This document shows, piece by piece, positions 1 through 16,100 of a stretch of DNA of 64,000 nucleotides (position 1 is the first letter of the stretch; each line of letters starts with the position of its first letter). The DNA lies in NCBI GenBank assembly GCA_008931825.1, contig QXVZ01029993.1:1-64000 (forward strand). The letters are read 5' to 3'. The DNA is from Phallusia fumigata. Lineage: Eukaryota > Chordata > Ascidiacea > Phlebobranchia > Ascidiidae. The position numbers and the translations under genes were made by a program. The notes below the pieces were generated by a model, which saw only the letters and a program-made list of their open reading frames with translations, was not told the DNA's origin and ran no database searches.

Positions 1-1194
1 TGGCGGCCGTTAGTAAAATAAAGTCTGTGATGCGACGGGCAAAAGCAAGAACGTGCATCCAATACAAACCGTTTGTAAAAGTACTTATTTATTCGTACCT
101 TTTGACGTCATCTTTGATGATGAACAAAGGTTTGGTATAATTGCCGTGATTTTGCAGCTTGTGGTTTACCTAATATTGGACTTGCTGGCACACCTACTAA
201 GCAACTGTTGGTTTTTGTTAAGAAACAAACACAAAACAAAAATATTGAAAAGAAAATGTTTTCACACAGTTAGGAAAATAATATTGTCTCATCATAGTAT
301 TGCGGTACATTGTAACGCTTTCAAATTTTGATCAATACAAACAGTACTTTGAATTGTTGTCGCAACAATACTTTGCATAAATCTCGACCACTTACTTGTT
401 TATCGCTACATAGGCTAGTTGTCACGCCATAAACATCCCAAACTGTTTCAGCAATTCAAACGCATTGTACTCAGTTTTGTCCAGTACGCAGTCAGTCCTC
501 CGATCGCCCTACTGTAATCTCGCCGAACATACCACCCAAAAACTTGTTGGCTTTGCTATCCAATTAGTTTGCTTTGATCTAATTACTGCACATTTTGGTT
601 TCAAGCTAACCACAATTCAATATGTTCTGAAATACATTATTTCGTGACTGAGGACATTGTTTTTTTAATTCCGAAACAATGAGTTAATGAGCAGAGCTCG
701 TATCAAAACCAAAAATGAACTGACAAAACAAATCGTTTTTTGTCCATGTAGTAGTGGACAGAATTAATTTCTTTCAACGGCCAAATTTGTTGTAAAGCAA
801 GAAATACAACGGCGACCTGGGCAAAACAAGAGTATAGTTTAAAAGATTACAAAAACGTCTTTAGCAAATTTAAATATCTTCAAGTGAATCTGGGATATAC
901 AACTGTTCCTGGTATTAATAGTAGGACCAGCAAAACTGGTTCAAACACCGTTGCAAAAACTTGGCACACTTTTGTATGTGCAGCGACAATGATTTCGCCC
1001 CTAAATAATAGGTATAATAATATGAGAACGGACCAGTATGCAACCAACTACAGTTGTCCAGTGATATGTGGACAATCCATTCACGTTCATACTGTGATGT
1101 AACAATGCCAATTATGTCAAGAATGAAATAGGACACGATATGTTGTTAATAAGGCTGTGAGCCAATTAACCATACCAGGATATGGTTGCTGACC

Positions 1195-1290
1195 CAACAA
1201 ATAATCGGGACATATTGGCTGAAAGGGCCGGGACAAGTCGTTTTACCGGGACAGTCCCGGCTAAAACGGGACGTATGGTAAGCCTACCAC
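1195..1290 (-). repeat. hAT-type MITE relic, CCATACGTCCCG end
   Basis: The right part reads, on the minus strand, CTTACCATACGTCCCG followed by a short GC-rich hairpin of CCGGGAC/GTCCCGG type. This terminal style is familiar from non-autonomous hAT elements in many animal genomes. Only one end is clear and no target duplication was found, so it is called a relic. Confidence 0.4.
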
Positions 1291-1324
1291 TGACCAGGCC
1301 GATTGACCTGTTTGGAAAATAAAA

Positions 1325-1585
1325 ACATATGTGTAGTTCGGGGTTCTTAACCTTTTTATTTGTTGGTACCCCCTTGAAATCACCAACCATTTCTTGTACC
1401 ACCTTCTTTAATTTCCGGAAAGTAATTGTTTATGTTGTTTCCATGTTTAAATGACAAACATATTTGTTTGGCTGTTAGATATAATGCAGTAACTAAACAA
1501 TTGGCTCAATGATTCGGCATCCTACTACCCCTAACAAACAGATCTCGTGCCCCTTTAGGGGTACCCCTGCGCTAGCTGAACGTTG
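1325..1585. repeat. Possible hAT-like MITE relic
   Basis: The left side has a GGGTTCTTAACCTTTTT-type motif followed by GGTACCCCC. The right side has GGGGTACCCCTGCGCTAG. This is the layout of MITEs with a short 'gggt-cttaacc' terminus, but the two ends are not good inverted repeats of each other. Confidence 0.3.
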
Positions 1586-1759
1586 TTCATAAACCCGGCA
1601 AAGAAAATATCAACAAACTAATGCTCGGGCTGGTGAGTGGCCATAGCCTATCATATAAATCTTCATTTTGTCAGAAAATTTTGTAAACCCCAGAGTGTGA
1701 AAGGTTTGTTCAAACTGACCAGAGAAATTGCCCCATTTTATAAAAAAAAAACAGTCAAC

Positions 1760-2240
1760 TGCGTCATATAAGACTAGTGGTAACGGGTAAATACTTAAAC
1801 GATCAAATTAAAATTTTAAACAACCAATGAGAAGCACCCTACACATGTTTGCTTTAAATTTCAATACATTTGGAATAGTATGTCTCAAGTAAAGGGCATG
1901 TGAACAAAAACTGTATATTTGGGTTAAAAAGGTAAAAAAATGGGTGAATCCAATCAAAAGTCACCAAATACTTTGCATTGCATCAACCATCAAAGATAGG
2001 AAACTTCCAGGTGACTTACTTTGTTATATATTACTAAAATTTCACGTTTGGGGGGCCTGTGGTTGAACCGATGGGTGAACTGGGGTAAAAAGTTGTCAGT
2101 GCATAACTTTAGTTACTCATCTATCATGTGTGAAAATTTAAAGAAACAACTCCTTCTTGACCAAAACGTGGAAAAAACTCGCGTTAGATAGAGTAAAAGG
2201 AATAAAGAACGGAGTAAAAACAATGTGTCCATAGTTATTA
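1760..2240 (-). repeat. Family-A interspersed repeat fragment
   Basis: It shares the internal block (taaaattttaaacaaccaat ... agaagcaccct) and the 'gggttaacc/gggtgaactgggg' block with the many other family-A copies. It closes with a degenerate copy of the stem-loop end near 2220-2240. It lies downstream of the KLF15-like gene and has the same orientation as the family-A copies in minus-strand genes. Confidence 0.7.
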
Positions 2241-2320
2241 GGGTTTTTTAAAATTAGCACGAAGACGATTGTAGAAGTGTTTGCCACCAGATTTTTCCCT
2301 CCGCGCAGTGTGTATGTTGC

Positions 2321-2376
2321 CAGACAAGTACTATTAGCCTATTAATGCAACCAGACAAGTACTATTAGCCTATTAA
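2321..2376. repeat. Short tandem duplication, 31-bp period
   Basis: A 25-bp string beginning cagacaagtactattagcct occurs at 2321 and again at 2352. The two copies are identical over this length, which indicates a recent duplication. Confidence 0.9.
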
Positions 2377-3875
2377 CAAATTCTCATACTTTCTGACATC
2401 TGATTTTCGACTTCTTCCATAGGTTGGTAACTACGTAGGACCAGTACAGGCCAGCAATGACACAACGAAATAAACGAGTTTTTTACATGAAACACACAAA
2501 TATGTAAAGGACATCTTGCAGAGGAACTGTGGTAAATATATACAAATAAATAAAACGTTCATACACTGAAATAGCACACAATCCAAAATCGTAGGCACAT
2601 AGTTAAGGGTGAAAACTTACAAAACAGAAGCGAAAACTACAACAGTTCAATTGCGTTTTACTTACAAATAAACAAGTGCATTTATGCAAAAGCACGCCCA
2701 CAATTCAAATCAATAGAGGGAACAGTTACGATTCTGTTCGTCAATGCCAACGTACTTTGCCAGTTGCAGCAGGACGATGTAAAAGTAACACCAGAACAGA
2801 CCGGACAAATGACACGAAGCAACCTTTGTCAATAGTTAATCACATGTCATATCATGCCATCTTTTAAATAGCAACACAATGACAGAACTTGTCTGAGGTA
2901 TCAAGCCGATACACGTAACCCGAAGCGTTCGCATTGTAGCATCACAGATACCCTGGCAACGAACAATGACAAAACAAGAGGGTTGTGATGTCATCAGCCA
3001 TACAACCTAATGACGTGGGGGGCGTTGTTACGTTCAGACGGATCACCAGCAGTTGTACCGCAACGACTGGTTTTGTCTGGTGAATGCGTCACTCTTTCGT
3101 CACCCGATGTATATTTGGAACAAAGACCCATTTGAAGATAAAATCTTAGCGTGGGTGTAAGGACAAAGTACCAAAGGTTAAAGGCCGATACACTGGAATC
3201 TTTTTTTGTTGGGCCAGCTCGCCTGATATAACCACTGGTATTAGGTTTCACAACAATAACAACATAGTACTAATTGCATTTGTACACCCACCAAACACGT
3301 TACTACCTGTTGCCTGTGGTAAGACAAAAAATATTAGCTTTGTAGTTTATCCTTTCAATTTGTGACTAAAATATTTATCGAACAAGTAACAACAGCATGA
3401 AAAACGGCAAAATCCAGACATACCACGTAATGATTTTTGGAAAGCCTGCTACCTTTTGCATTGTCATCATTACAGTGACTCAGTGGCATTTTCAAACAAT
3501 GGTTTTTGTGAAAATATTTGCAGCAATTCTACAAATGTGGGACAGAATGGAAACCACAACACATTATGGGTAGTAATAACTTTAATCTCATAAATGAGTA
3601 GCTGTACCCAACTGACTTTTAAAGATTTGTATTACTATAAAATTGGGTGGTCATATAAAAACCTTGTAAAATTGAGATGGAAACCAACAGCAAAACTATG
3701 TATCGATTCTACTTTGACATGAGGATGCATTAAAAGAAACAGAAGCATTGGAAGTGTGAACTGTTGTCATCAGCACAGGTACACCAACTGACCCGGGAAT
3801 CACAAAAGGTTTGTACAAAGTATCAACGGTTGGAGTAGATGATATTGAAACTTTTACATCAGACCTTCCCTTGCT

Positions 3876-3881
3876 TTTATT
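3876..3881 (-). terminator. Candidate poly(A) signal of the KLF15-like gene
   Basis: TTTATT on the plus strand reads AATAAA on the minus strand, about 73 nt after the stop codon of the KLF15-like gene. Spacing and orientation suit a cleavage signal. Confidence 0.5.
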
Positions 3882-3953
3882 CCTAAAAAGAGTGAAATTC
3901 TATACTAAGACAAAAACACAGAAAAATTTTGAACACAGTGGTAATAAACATAA

Positions 3954-6738
<2,785 letters not shown>

Positions 6739-7114
6739 AAATGTTTTTCAATACACACATTTACTAAATCTAAAGTAAATAAGTTTAATGACCATTTTTA
6801 ACTGTAAAACAAGCCAAATGTTTGTTCTAAAGTTTGTTACCAAACTTGGACTGATGGTGGCAAATGTAAATTTGATACCAAACTCAGATATGGACTGATT
6901 AAATCACAGTTGACACAAACAAACTACATATGTTAAATAACAAAATTTAGTCAAAACAACATAAACTTCAAGCAAGTAACATACCAATGTATAACAGTTA
7001 TACAAAACAAACTTAGTTGTAAAAGTATACGTTTAAACATTCCCACATGTATCCGTATCAATTTAACAAAACATGCCCAACACAACACTATTTTTCAACT
7101 ATCCGCTGACAACT

Positions 7115-7410
7115 AATATGGCGGGGGGTGTTAGGTGGGCGTTCCCAAACAGCAAGGCAAGACGCTAGACATTATTTATTTGCATTAGATTCAACACATT
7201 AACTAACATTTTATTTTGGAACCTCTTGATTATATCTAAACTATTGACCTGGTAATTTTTTCGACGTTAGCTATGGCACTCTATCGAAAGGCTCGTCAAA
7301 CCATCCTTGACAAAGCTTTTTATCAACGAAGGTGGAACGAAAATGACCCCTTTCACCGTTACGCGTGACTGATTTACACGTTTGGCATGTGACGTAAAGC
7401 AGCCAATCAG
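7115..7410 (-). promoter_or_regulatory. Promoter-like motif cluster upstream of the KLF15-like gene
   Basis: Within 300 bp there is a YY1-type site (AATATGGCGG, 7115-7124), a CRE-like TGACGTAA (7390-7397) and a CCAAT box (CCAAT, 7403-7407) six bases further on. This is the usual vocabulary of animal promoters and lies 0.4-0.7 kb before the KLF15-like start. Motifs this short also occur by chance, so the assignment is tentative. Confidence 0.35.
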
Positions 7411-7849
7411 ATGTTCCATAAATTGGGATGGTCTATCGTACATTGTTTGTCAACAATGTGTCTCGCTTGTTCGAGTGTGAGCGTGGATTAGAATCAACGT
7501 GCCTTGTAACTAGTTCAAAGCATATGAAATAATCTAATCCAACCAACATGGTACATATGAACTAAGACTAATCCAACCAATATGGTTTTCTTGATAATGC
7601 AAAAAAGGCTTGAGTTCACTAAACAATTTGCACAAACTTTTGTGATACAATTAATAGTAGTATAATTGTTGATTTAACTTTTGCCTTTTCTTTTAAAACC
7701 CAGTTACAAATTTTGTAACAATATTAGATCTTTTAGTTTCAATAGTACTGACGATTAGGCAACATAAGCTTTTACTACGGCCAGGTTGCTCTCATTTTAA
7801 ACCCTGTGATGTAATTGATGTTTCACTTCGAGCTTTGGGTTTGATGGCA

Positions 7850-9065
7850 AAACAGCGAATTATTAATCCTATTGTGTCGTGTTTGCAATGTTAACGATCA
7901 TGCACTTCCTTATAAACGACTGTGCGTGTGCAGTTCATTTAGTCTGTATGGGTCTGTTCCTTGGAACTCCTAAAAAATACAACCATTGGCGACGAGGATG
8001 GGATGGAGCTGAACGAGGTAAACGCAGAATGGCTCCGTAAATCTCTAGTAAGGAAAGTTATTTGGTGGTGATGCAAAATACAAATGGCGACCCAGGAATG
8101 CCGACATCAAGAAAGCTATATAATGCCGATATTAAAAAAGAGACCCCGCCGGGCCCAGCACCAGTGCTGCCACGGTCAAGTTTGCCACTTTCGACCGCAC
8201 CATGGACATGAAGGAAACTTATATAGGTCAAGATTTTGCACATTTTTAAAACGCATGCCGTGCCTGACGACAGAAAAACCAATGTTTTCTTGACTAATCA
8301 TGCAAGTACGGTTTACAAGTTGCTAGCTAGTTAGTCAGTGATATTAAGGAGGAAGACCTGTTCGATTAGGTCTATCATATTTTCACAACCAAACAGGAGG
8401 ACTTTTTGCAAATAAAGTTTATGAACAGCTACCTTTTATGAACAAAAAATAAGGGAAAGAAATACTTCCATTGCCCAAAAAACAACATCCACCTTTAATT
8501 TTACGATTGTGTCCATGAATATTTTTCGTTGCCTTAACTTTTTTTCAAAAATGTACGTATGTAGGCCTAAGTTCTATTCAAAACGCTTTGTTGTGCTGGA
8601 GCGATTTGGAGTGATTTGTAGCGTAAACGAGATGCATTACAGTAACTAGCAGCATGAATCTGTCAAAATACCAGCACCTGTGACTTCACATCCGTCAAGG
8701 AACCTTTGGACGAAGCACTTTGCGCCCGATTTACTCGTTCGTCTACAATGAGACCGAATTGAGGGCTAGTTCAAAATTAAAAGTGCCGTGCTAACATTTG
8801 CACGAGCCGTTCAAGTTGCCATGGTGGCTGCATGAAGACGTGCAACGCAACAAGGAGATTTAATAAGGTTTCGGCCGAGACACCACCACCAGTAGAATCC
8901 TTCTCAAGCCGTGAAACTCCACAGCACATCGATTCCATAACGCGCAATTGCGAATCTTAAATCCTGTGCTGCGCTTTGCGATGTTAATGATCACTCTCGT
9001 TCTCCTATGACTGCGCGTGTTTAGTTGATTCATTCTATGTTACGTGTATCCTAGTTTTTCTACCA
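7850..9065 (+). mobile_element. Fossil Ty3/gypsy-like LTR retrotransposon
   Basis: Two related segments, about 7850-7985 and 8930-9065, look like remnants of the two LTRs (shared core around aatcct ... gcaatgttaa and a tgtgcgtgt-like block). Just after the first is a leader of primer-binding-site type (TTGGCGACGAGGATGG, about 7986-8001), as seen in gypsy-class elements. Between the LTR pieces are scattered gag-like remnants (about 8085-8880). No pol region is recognisable. The element is clearly broken in many places and most of its interior is gone; the divergence between the LTR pieces suggests an old insertion. Confidence 0.6.
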
Positions 9066-10110
9066 ATGTTAAAGTGGACATTTTTGCTCATATTTCATGT
9101 GTTTAATGTTGTAGTTGTAGTATCAACAATGTTATTGCACACAAAAAACTTGAAAGGTCTGCACTTCCCACACAGCAAAGTCTTTAGTTGTGTTAATACC
9201 CTACACATTCCTTTCCAGTGGTTTATGGTTCAGAATCTATGTAAACCACGCTTATAACGTTCCTTATACAACACAAGACAACACACCCAAGAGAACCTGC
9301 ATCAATGTAATATTTGTGATGGTCAGCCTAATCCATATATTTGGAAATGATACATAATTTTTGAATAAGCACACAGTGCAAATACATTAAAAATTACTTT
9401 TGAAAGACTGCACGTTATTAAACAAATAAGGGAATATTTAAAAAAATATTTTCTCAAACTTGCGCAAATTATATTTTATCTGGTCAAAGCTACATATTTT
9501 TTTACACCAACGTGTGGTTCAATGACTACAACAAATTGCAGTATAAAATAAATAGAATTACATGTCAAACAATTTTGCATGACATTGTCATGCACTGCAC
9601 CACACAAAACATGTTGCTTTTACCGAAGAATTCATGAGTAAACATTAAAGAAAAACTGATCATTAAGACAAAACAACATGACGTAAAAGAACAACACACT
9701 GTAGTTTGACAAACAAAGGGTTCATGCGACAAGTGTCAACTTTTCCTAACAATAAAACGCAAACTGGTGGTAGGTCCAAAAACTTCACAACCCTAATTCA
9801 CAGTGTTTATAATTCTTCATGGGTAAAATAGCTGATGCCTGGACCTCACTTCAAATAACATTAATTGTTTGTTCATTAACTCTGCCATATGAGGAAAAGT
9901 AAAACCTGGTTGTAGGATCAAACATATATTTCGTGAGCAGGACTGCACATTATAAAAATTTTTTCTGTAAAATCATCTGATTCATACATTATATTACTGT
10001 GCCTGTTCGAAATATAACACTACACTCATTTTGGAAACGTATATTGCATTACCCTGGGATAGAAACATGAGCACGGCAGTAAATAGGTCAATCCCAGTGC
10101 AAACTAAAGT
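9066..10110. other. Intergenic region, nothing recognised
   Basis: AT-rich sequence between the LTR fossil and the 3' end of the DRP1 gene. I see no coding exon, RNA gene or clear repeat; the 3' untranslated region of DRP1 should run into its right side, but no AATAAA on the minus strand was found close to the stop. Confidence 0.5.
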
Positions 10111-10116
10111 CTTTTA

Positions 10117-13100
10117 TCACCACAAATGAGTATCCCGGATTTCTCCAATTACTTGGCCAGCAGCATGGAGAGCCTGTAAAAGTTTAGAAAGTGATCATGA
10201 CAGGTTTTTTCTAATTTAGTACATTTTGCAGGTTGTTGTGCTACATGTGTGAACAGTTTGGAGTTATTTGGTACTTGTTTCTGAATTTGACCACTTGACT
10301 GGACTAACAGGGGGGCAACTACAACTTGGGGAAGGGTAAATTCAAATTTTAACCATGCAAACATTCTTTGATGATTTGACCGCTGGAGGGTGCCAGCATG
10401 GCAACCACAGGGACTTAAGTCGAACAAATAAAGCTCAATGACTTATTGCACAGTAGTTTGAAATTTGATTCAGTTTAGAAATTGTTTGATAATTAGACCA
10501 CTAGATGGGACAAGCAGGACATCTTCAAGGATTTTCAGGTCAAACATGTCTTGTGATGCGACAAACTGCCTATTAAAGTTTTCAACAAAAAAAGTATGTT
10601 ATGCACAAATTAACATTTTTCTGGTAGACTGGGGAAAATGTGTAACTCTAACAACCCTTTCCTGATGAAAATAGCAACTAAATGTAGTGAAGTAAAAAAA
10701 GAGTTATCCCTAAAGTGTGCATTACAAAACAATTATAATTTTAAAACATCAGACTTGTGTTCTCAACATTCAGTAGTTGACAGTTATACTAAACTTTGGT
10801 CCACCAATCACCTTTTAGTGATGCATCAGTGTAAATTTTTTTTTTTGATCAGGTATAAAAAAATTACGGAAGAAGATTGTTGTACACCAAGACATACTTT
10901 AAGCATTTTTGAAGCTTCCTCTCTTCTTTGTGTAACAGAATCAGCTTCCGTGAGTAGTCGGTCTATTTGATCATGTTTGTACAGTTGTCCAACCAACTCA
11001 CTCTGAAGATGGTTTTTCACGTAGTTTACAAGGAAGTGCATCACAGCCTTTGGAACACTGTAAAGTACATAATTTCATATTTGATTTTTTAAATTGGCAC
11101 AAATTACAGGCAAAACAAACAAACAACGCTTGTGTATTATTCGTGTATTGGCAAACACTCGTGTATTATTAAACTCGATTTAAAGGGGTTTGGGTACTAA
11201 AACATTGCACTCACTTACTTCAACTACAAGCGTGGTTTCACTATATTTACTACAATGTTTACATTGGGTCGCATAGTTCCCCAAGCTTTTTATGGCATGA
11301 TTGTTTCTGCAGGCAGAAACATTAAGGTCACCACACATACAAAGTTATAGAGTATGCAATTTTTTAGATATTTGCAAAACTGTAGCCAATATTTTTTATT
11401 AAATTCTATATAACCTGTTTGATTTGTTGAAAGAGATTATAGCAATATCCAAGAAAATAAATACGCACCATTGGCACAATCTACAAACTTTATAGGACTA
11501 AATGGTCCACTTTTGCGGCTTTAGGATTAAACACAGTAATCAACATATCACAATCATATTTTTAAAACTGTATAAATATCATCTTTTTTAGACATTCTTT
11601 AAAAATTTGACTTACTTTAGGGGGATAGCAGGGTATCTACAGGGGCTGTAGGGTCAAATAAATAATTTGATATCACAATAGTATGTTTTACAAATTGTCT
11701 AAATTTTGTGCAATTCGAAGATAAAGAACAGGTGCGTATTTGGTGTTCCCACACAAAAAGTTAACCTTCAAAAAAATTAATTCACCCTAATGATACACCT
11801 ACCTGTCTTGAATGCTTTTGCGAACAATAAGAAAATAGGAATTGATCAGACGACGAATTATATCCACATCACGTTTCTCGCGTGCTGAAAGGTTTCTTGG
11901 TACAGGCATAGCCTTAAAGAGTTAAAATACAGCTATTCAATCCTGGTTTTAAACACATTTTAATTTCACCAACAATCGCTTACAATATCAAGTAAATTGA
12001 CCCCTTGTGAATGTCTAGCAGGACTACCATAAGGTGACATTCCTTCCTGAGGTTGCTGATCCCTTAGGGCTGAAGGATTTCCGGCATTCGAATTATTTCT
12101 TTGAAAATCTGAATCACCAGAACTGCCCCATTTCATTCCTAACCACCAAATATTACAACAAGCGTTAGCAGCTGAATAGCATCAACTTTAGTGAACAACT
12201 GTACCCAAAAAGTTGCCACCAACTCCATTGCTAGATGGAAGTGCAGCATCCAGTGAAGGAACACTTGAAGAAAGTCTTTTGCCAGAATTACTTTCCTGTG
12301 GAACACAAAAGTCAATGAAATGGTAAAAATTGGATTTGAGAATCGCATACCAAACCCAAAGTGGTGAATTTAATTCAAAAGAAAACAGTTAAGTATTGAA
12401 TTGTGTAGATACAAGTTAAAATTTTGTCACTGAACATTTTCCCTGTTAACCCCAAATGAGGGGAATTGCCATGGTGCCGTGAATTTTTTGTATTTTTGGC
12501 TATTGTCGGTTTGCTTACTAAAATGCATGTGAAGTATAGCAAAAAGAATTAAACTTACCAGTTTTTTATTACAACATAATTTAGTGATAGAATATTTCAC
12601 TTTAATATTCAGCTTCCTTGTAATATTTTTTGAAAGCATTGGATGGTATGCAGCTGATTAGCCAAAATATGCTGATTTAACTTTAGTCTCGGAGAAGACT
12701 TTTAAAATTATTAAAGGTGGCAGAGTGGCTTTCAGAACTGCAAAAAATGCTAAACCGCATGTATACATATATATATATATCTATATATATGGTGCGGCAC
12801 TATTTGGATAAATGTTTAACCGTAAATTTATGTTGTTCAGCGGCAAAAGTATAAAAATGTTTCCAATGCAATAAATTATTAGACAACTACAAACACACAT
12901 AAAACTAGAAGGGTGGCTAACAATATTTAGACATTCCATGTACTATTACCAGATTTAAAAGAAGGATATATTCCCTACATTATTTTACATTGGGTCCCAT
13001 AGTTACCTGAGCTTTTAATGGCATGATTGTTTCTGCTGGCAGAAACGTATGGGTCCCCACACACGCAAAGTTGTATATTATGCATATTTTTAGACATGTA

Positions 13101-16100
13101 AGTCTTAAGGGTTAACAAAACAGTCAGTGCACCAAAATGACTATAACTGTCTTAGTTAAATCCAATTTGGACATTGTTTCATAATTTCACTCATTTTGGG
13201 GGGCTAGTGGGGCAACTGCTGGTGCTCTAGAGCAAAACACAGCAATTATTGCACCATTATGGCATGGTATACAACCTGTACAAATTTCACATAATTTAGA
13301 CATTGTTTAGTAATTTAATGCATTTTGTGGTGTTGGTGGGGTTGCTGATGGAACTAAGGGGGGAAACAAAGAAACAAATACACCACAATGGTATGTTATA
13401 CAAACTATCCAAATTTCGTCTAATTCAGACATTGTTTTATAATTTGACCCATTTTAGAGGGCTAGTGGGATAACCGCTGGGCTATGGAGTCAAACAAATA
13501 AATCAATACACTGCAATGACATGTTATACAAACTGTCCAAATTTCAGGTATTTCAGATATTGTTTAGTAATTTAAGCCATTTTAGGGGGCTAGTATGGGT
13601 AACTACTGGGGCTGTACGATAAAAAGCAGCATATGATTCACCACAATGGCCCAAAAGAAAATCTAATAAAATGTATGCCAATTGGAGATTGTTAAAAAGG
13701 TTAACCACTAAAGGGAGCTATGAATGCCTCATGTCACCTCAGAGACAACTCCGATTTAAACCCCGTGAAAAAAAAAAGAAAAAAAAACTCCGATTTAACC
13801 CACGACTCGAAGTTCCATTCAACTTGTGCAAGTGGTTCAAGTTCTATTCAACCTTACCTTATTTTCATTAATATAACCCTATCATCACAGACACTTTTCA
13901 TTTGTGGTTCTTGCAAGCATGCAAAACATTTGAAAAACGTTTTACTCTTTTGGGGCTAGCAGGGTAACCACTGGGGCTATGGGGTCAAAAGAAACAGATG
14001 GCACACCTAAATGATCCTAACATCTCTTAGCAAAATGACATGGACAAGCCGAAGGGCAAAAAAAAAAGTGAAAACGGGACCCATAAAAAGACAANAAACT
14101 CGCATTAGACGCATTAGACAGAAAAATTAGACAGAAAAAAACAGAAAAAAAGAAAAAAAAAACAGAGTAAAAACAATGTGTGTCCCCTTCATGGAAGGGG
14201 ACCCATAATTACATTTGCAAAATCTAACCAAATCAGTCTAACAACATGACAATTACAATCTCTAAGTCAAAAGCATGATTTAAACATTATAGCCACACTA
14301 ACCAATAGGTTTACATGCAGTTACCATTGGTTGAGCCACAGCAAACCAAACTACAAACTCTAAATGACCTTTTCTAATGTGATTTCATTGATGCTACAAT
14401 GTGCATCAATCTCTATGATGAACAAATACAAGCGCACATGCTCATAGCAAAATGTATTGACATCACCTTATCCCTAAATCAACGCCTTTTATATGTGAAG
14501 TAGTAGTCTGATACCGTCTACTGAGTGTCGCAAAGTTTGGGTCATAAGCTTGTCAATCACTCCCTTCACATTGCATCGATTTTTTAATTAAGCAAACCAG
14601 TTAGTGTCTAAACATGGGGTTATAGGGTAACTACTTGGCCAATAAGGCGATGTTTTAACCTTGTTTGGGGCAGAACAGTCAGCGCTTATGCACAGGGGCT
14701 GTAAGGTAATTACTACGTCGATCAGACTGAAAATTTTAAACAACCAATTAGAAGCACACATATATATACATTTAAAATTTTAACATATTTGGATTAGTAT
14801 GGATGAACTTAACCGCATGTAAACAAAAAATGATTACATAAGAATTCAACCGAAATACCCTAAAATATTTTGTATTGTACCAACTATTAATGTAGGAAAC
14901 TTCTAGATGATTAATTCATAAAATGTTGTTGGTTTTATGTTATGTTGTGGGGACCTATGGGTTAACCAATGGGTCAACTGGGGTCAAAGCTTACAGTACA
15001 CAACTATCATGTATGCAACTTCAAAGAAATTTGAGTGTTCATGGAATGAAAGGAGACCATAAATATTTGTTCAAAAAAGATGGTGTTTTGTGGGCCAGTG
15101 AGTTAACCGATGGGTAAAAAGTTGTCAGTGCACAACTTCAGATACTATGTGTGTAGTTTTAAAAAGTTCGGATGACTCTTTAATGATCTCTTGCTTCCTG
15201 ATGAAAAGAATATGTGTTTCCCCTTTGCATAAGGGAAACCAAAATTCATAGTTTAAAACTCACAGTTCTGTTGTTTCAATATTTTTTGACGTTCCTTCCA
15301 CTGTATTACAATATTCTGCAGCAAATGTAGTAATAATTTGAAGAAGTGTAGCACTTTTATCACCAACTGCTTCACCATAAGACATCAGAAGTGTTTGAAA
15401 TTGAGATGTTAATACATTAACTCGCGACTTTAGGTCTGGTAAGCAATCTCTTATGTGATGCATTAACAATCTGTAAAAAATAATCAAAATAAAGGATTTG
15501 TCATGGCAATATTAGCTCTCTGAACCAAAACACTATTTATGACATGCAGGATGTGATGATGAAAGTGACAAACCAAACTAAACAAGCACACATCTTACCT
15601 ATTGAGTGTTTTGGCAAGATATCGAGTTCCATTTCGATTTGCAATCGATGGATACTTTTTCTGAAGAAATTCCTGTTCATCTTTGATAGCATTTTGTATG
15701 TTTTTACTTTTGTTGATATCAAGCTGACTTCTGTTGATAACTCCTGCAAAACATTGATTTTCAAACCACACATTAGTCATGAAGATCTTCAAGCATTTAG
15801 GTATGTGATGTTTAAAAGGTGAAAAATGAGTGAATAAAACCAAAAAATACTTTTAAACTTTGTACCAACTATCACAATAGTAAACTTTTAGGTGTCTCAC
15901 TTTATCAAATATTGTAGTTTTTTAGATTTTTGAGAGCCTATGCATTAATCGATAAGTCAACTGGGGCCAAAAGTTACAGTGCATAACTTAGATACCCATC
16001 TATACATGTGTGTTGACTAAAATGACTTTTTCTTCACCAAAATGTGTAAACAATCCTCCAGTAAACATAACAAAAGTGAAAACAACATGTGTCCTCTTAA

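Larger units (their letters stand above)
1..3870. other. Intergenic region, no gene recognised
   Basis: No reading frame here has a recognisable domain or a set of matching splice sites; the open frames are under 95 codons and of random-looking composition. The stretch holds repeat relics listed separately (about 1195-1290, 1325-1585, 1760-2240, 2321-2376). A palindromic CRE-type site, TGACGTCA, lies at 113-120. A distant or very diverged gene cannot be excluded. Confidence 0.6.

Noticed and set aside
12762-12792. AT-rich microsatellite as a regulatory TATA cluster
   Set aside because: It is a simple alternating AT repeat inside an intron, with no start site or other promoter motif nearby.
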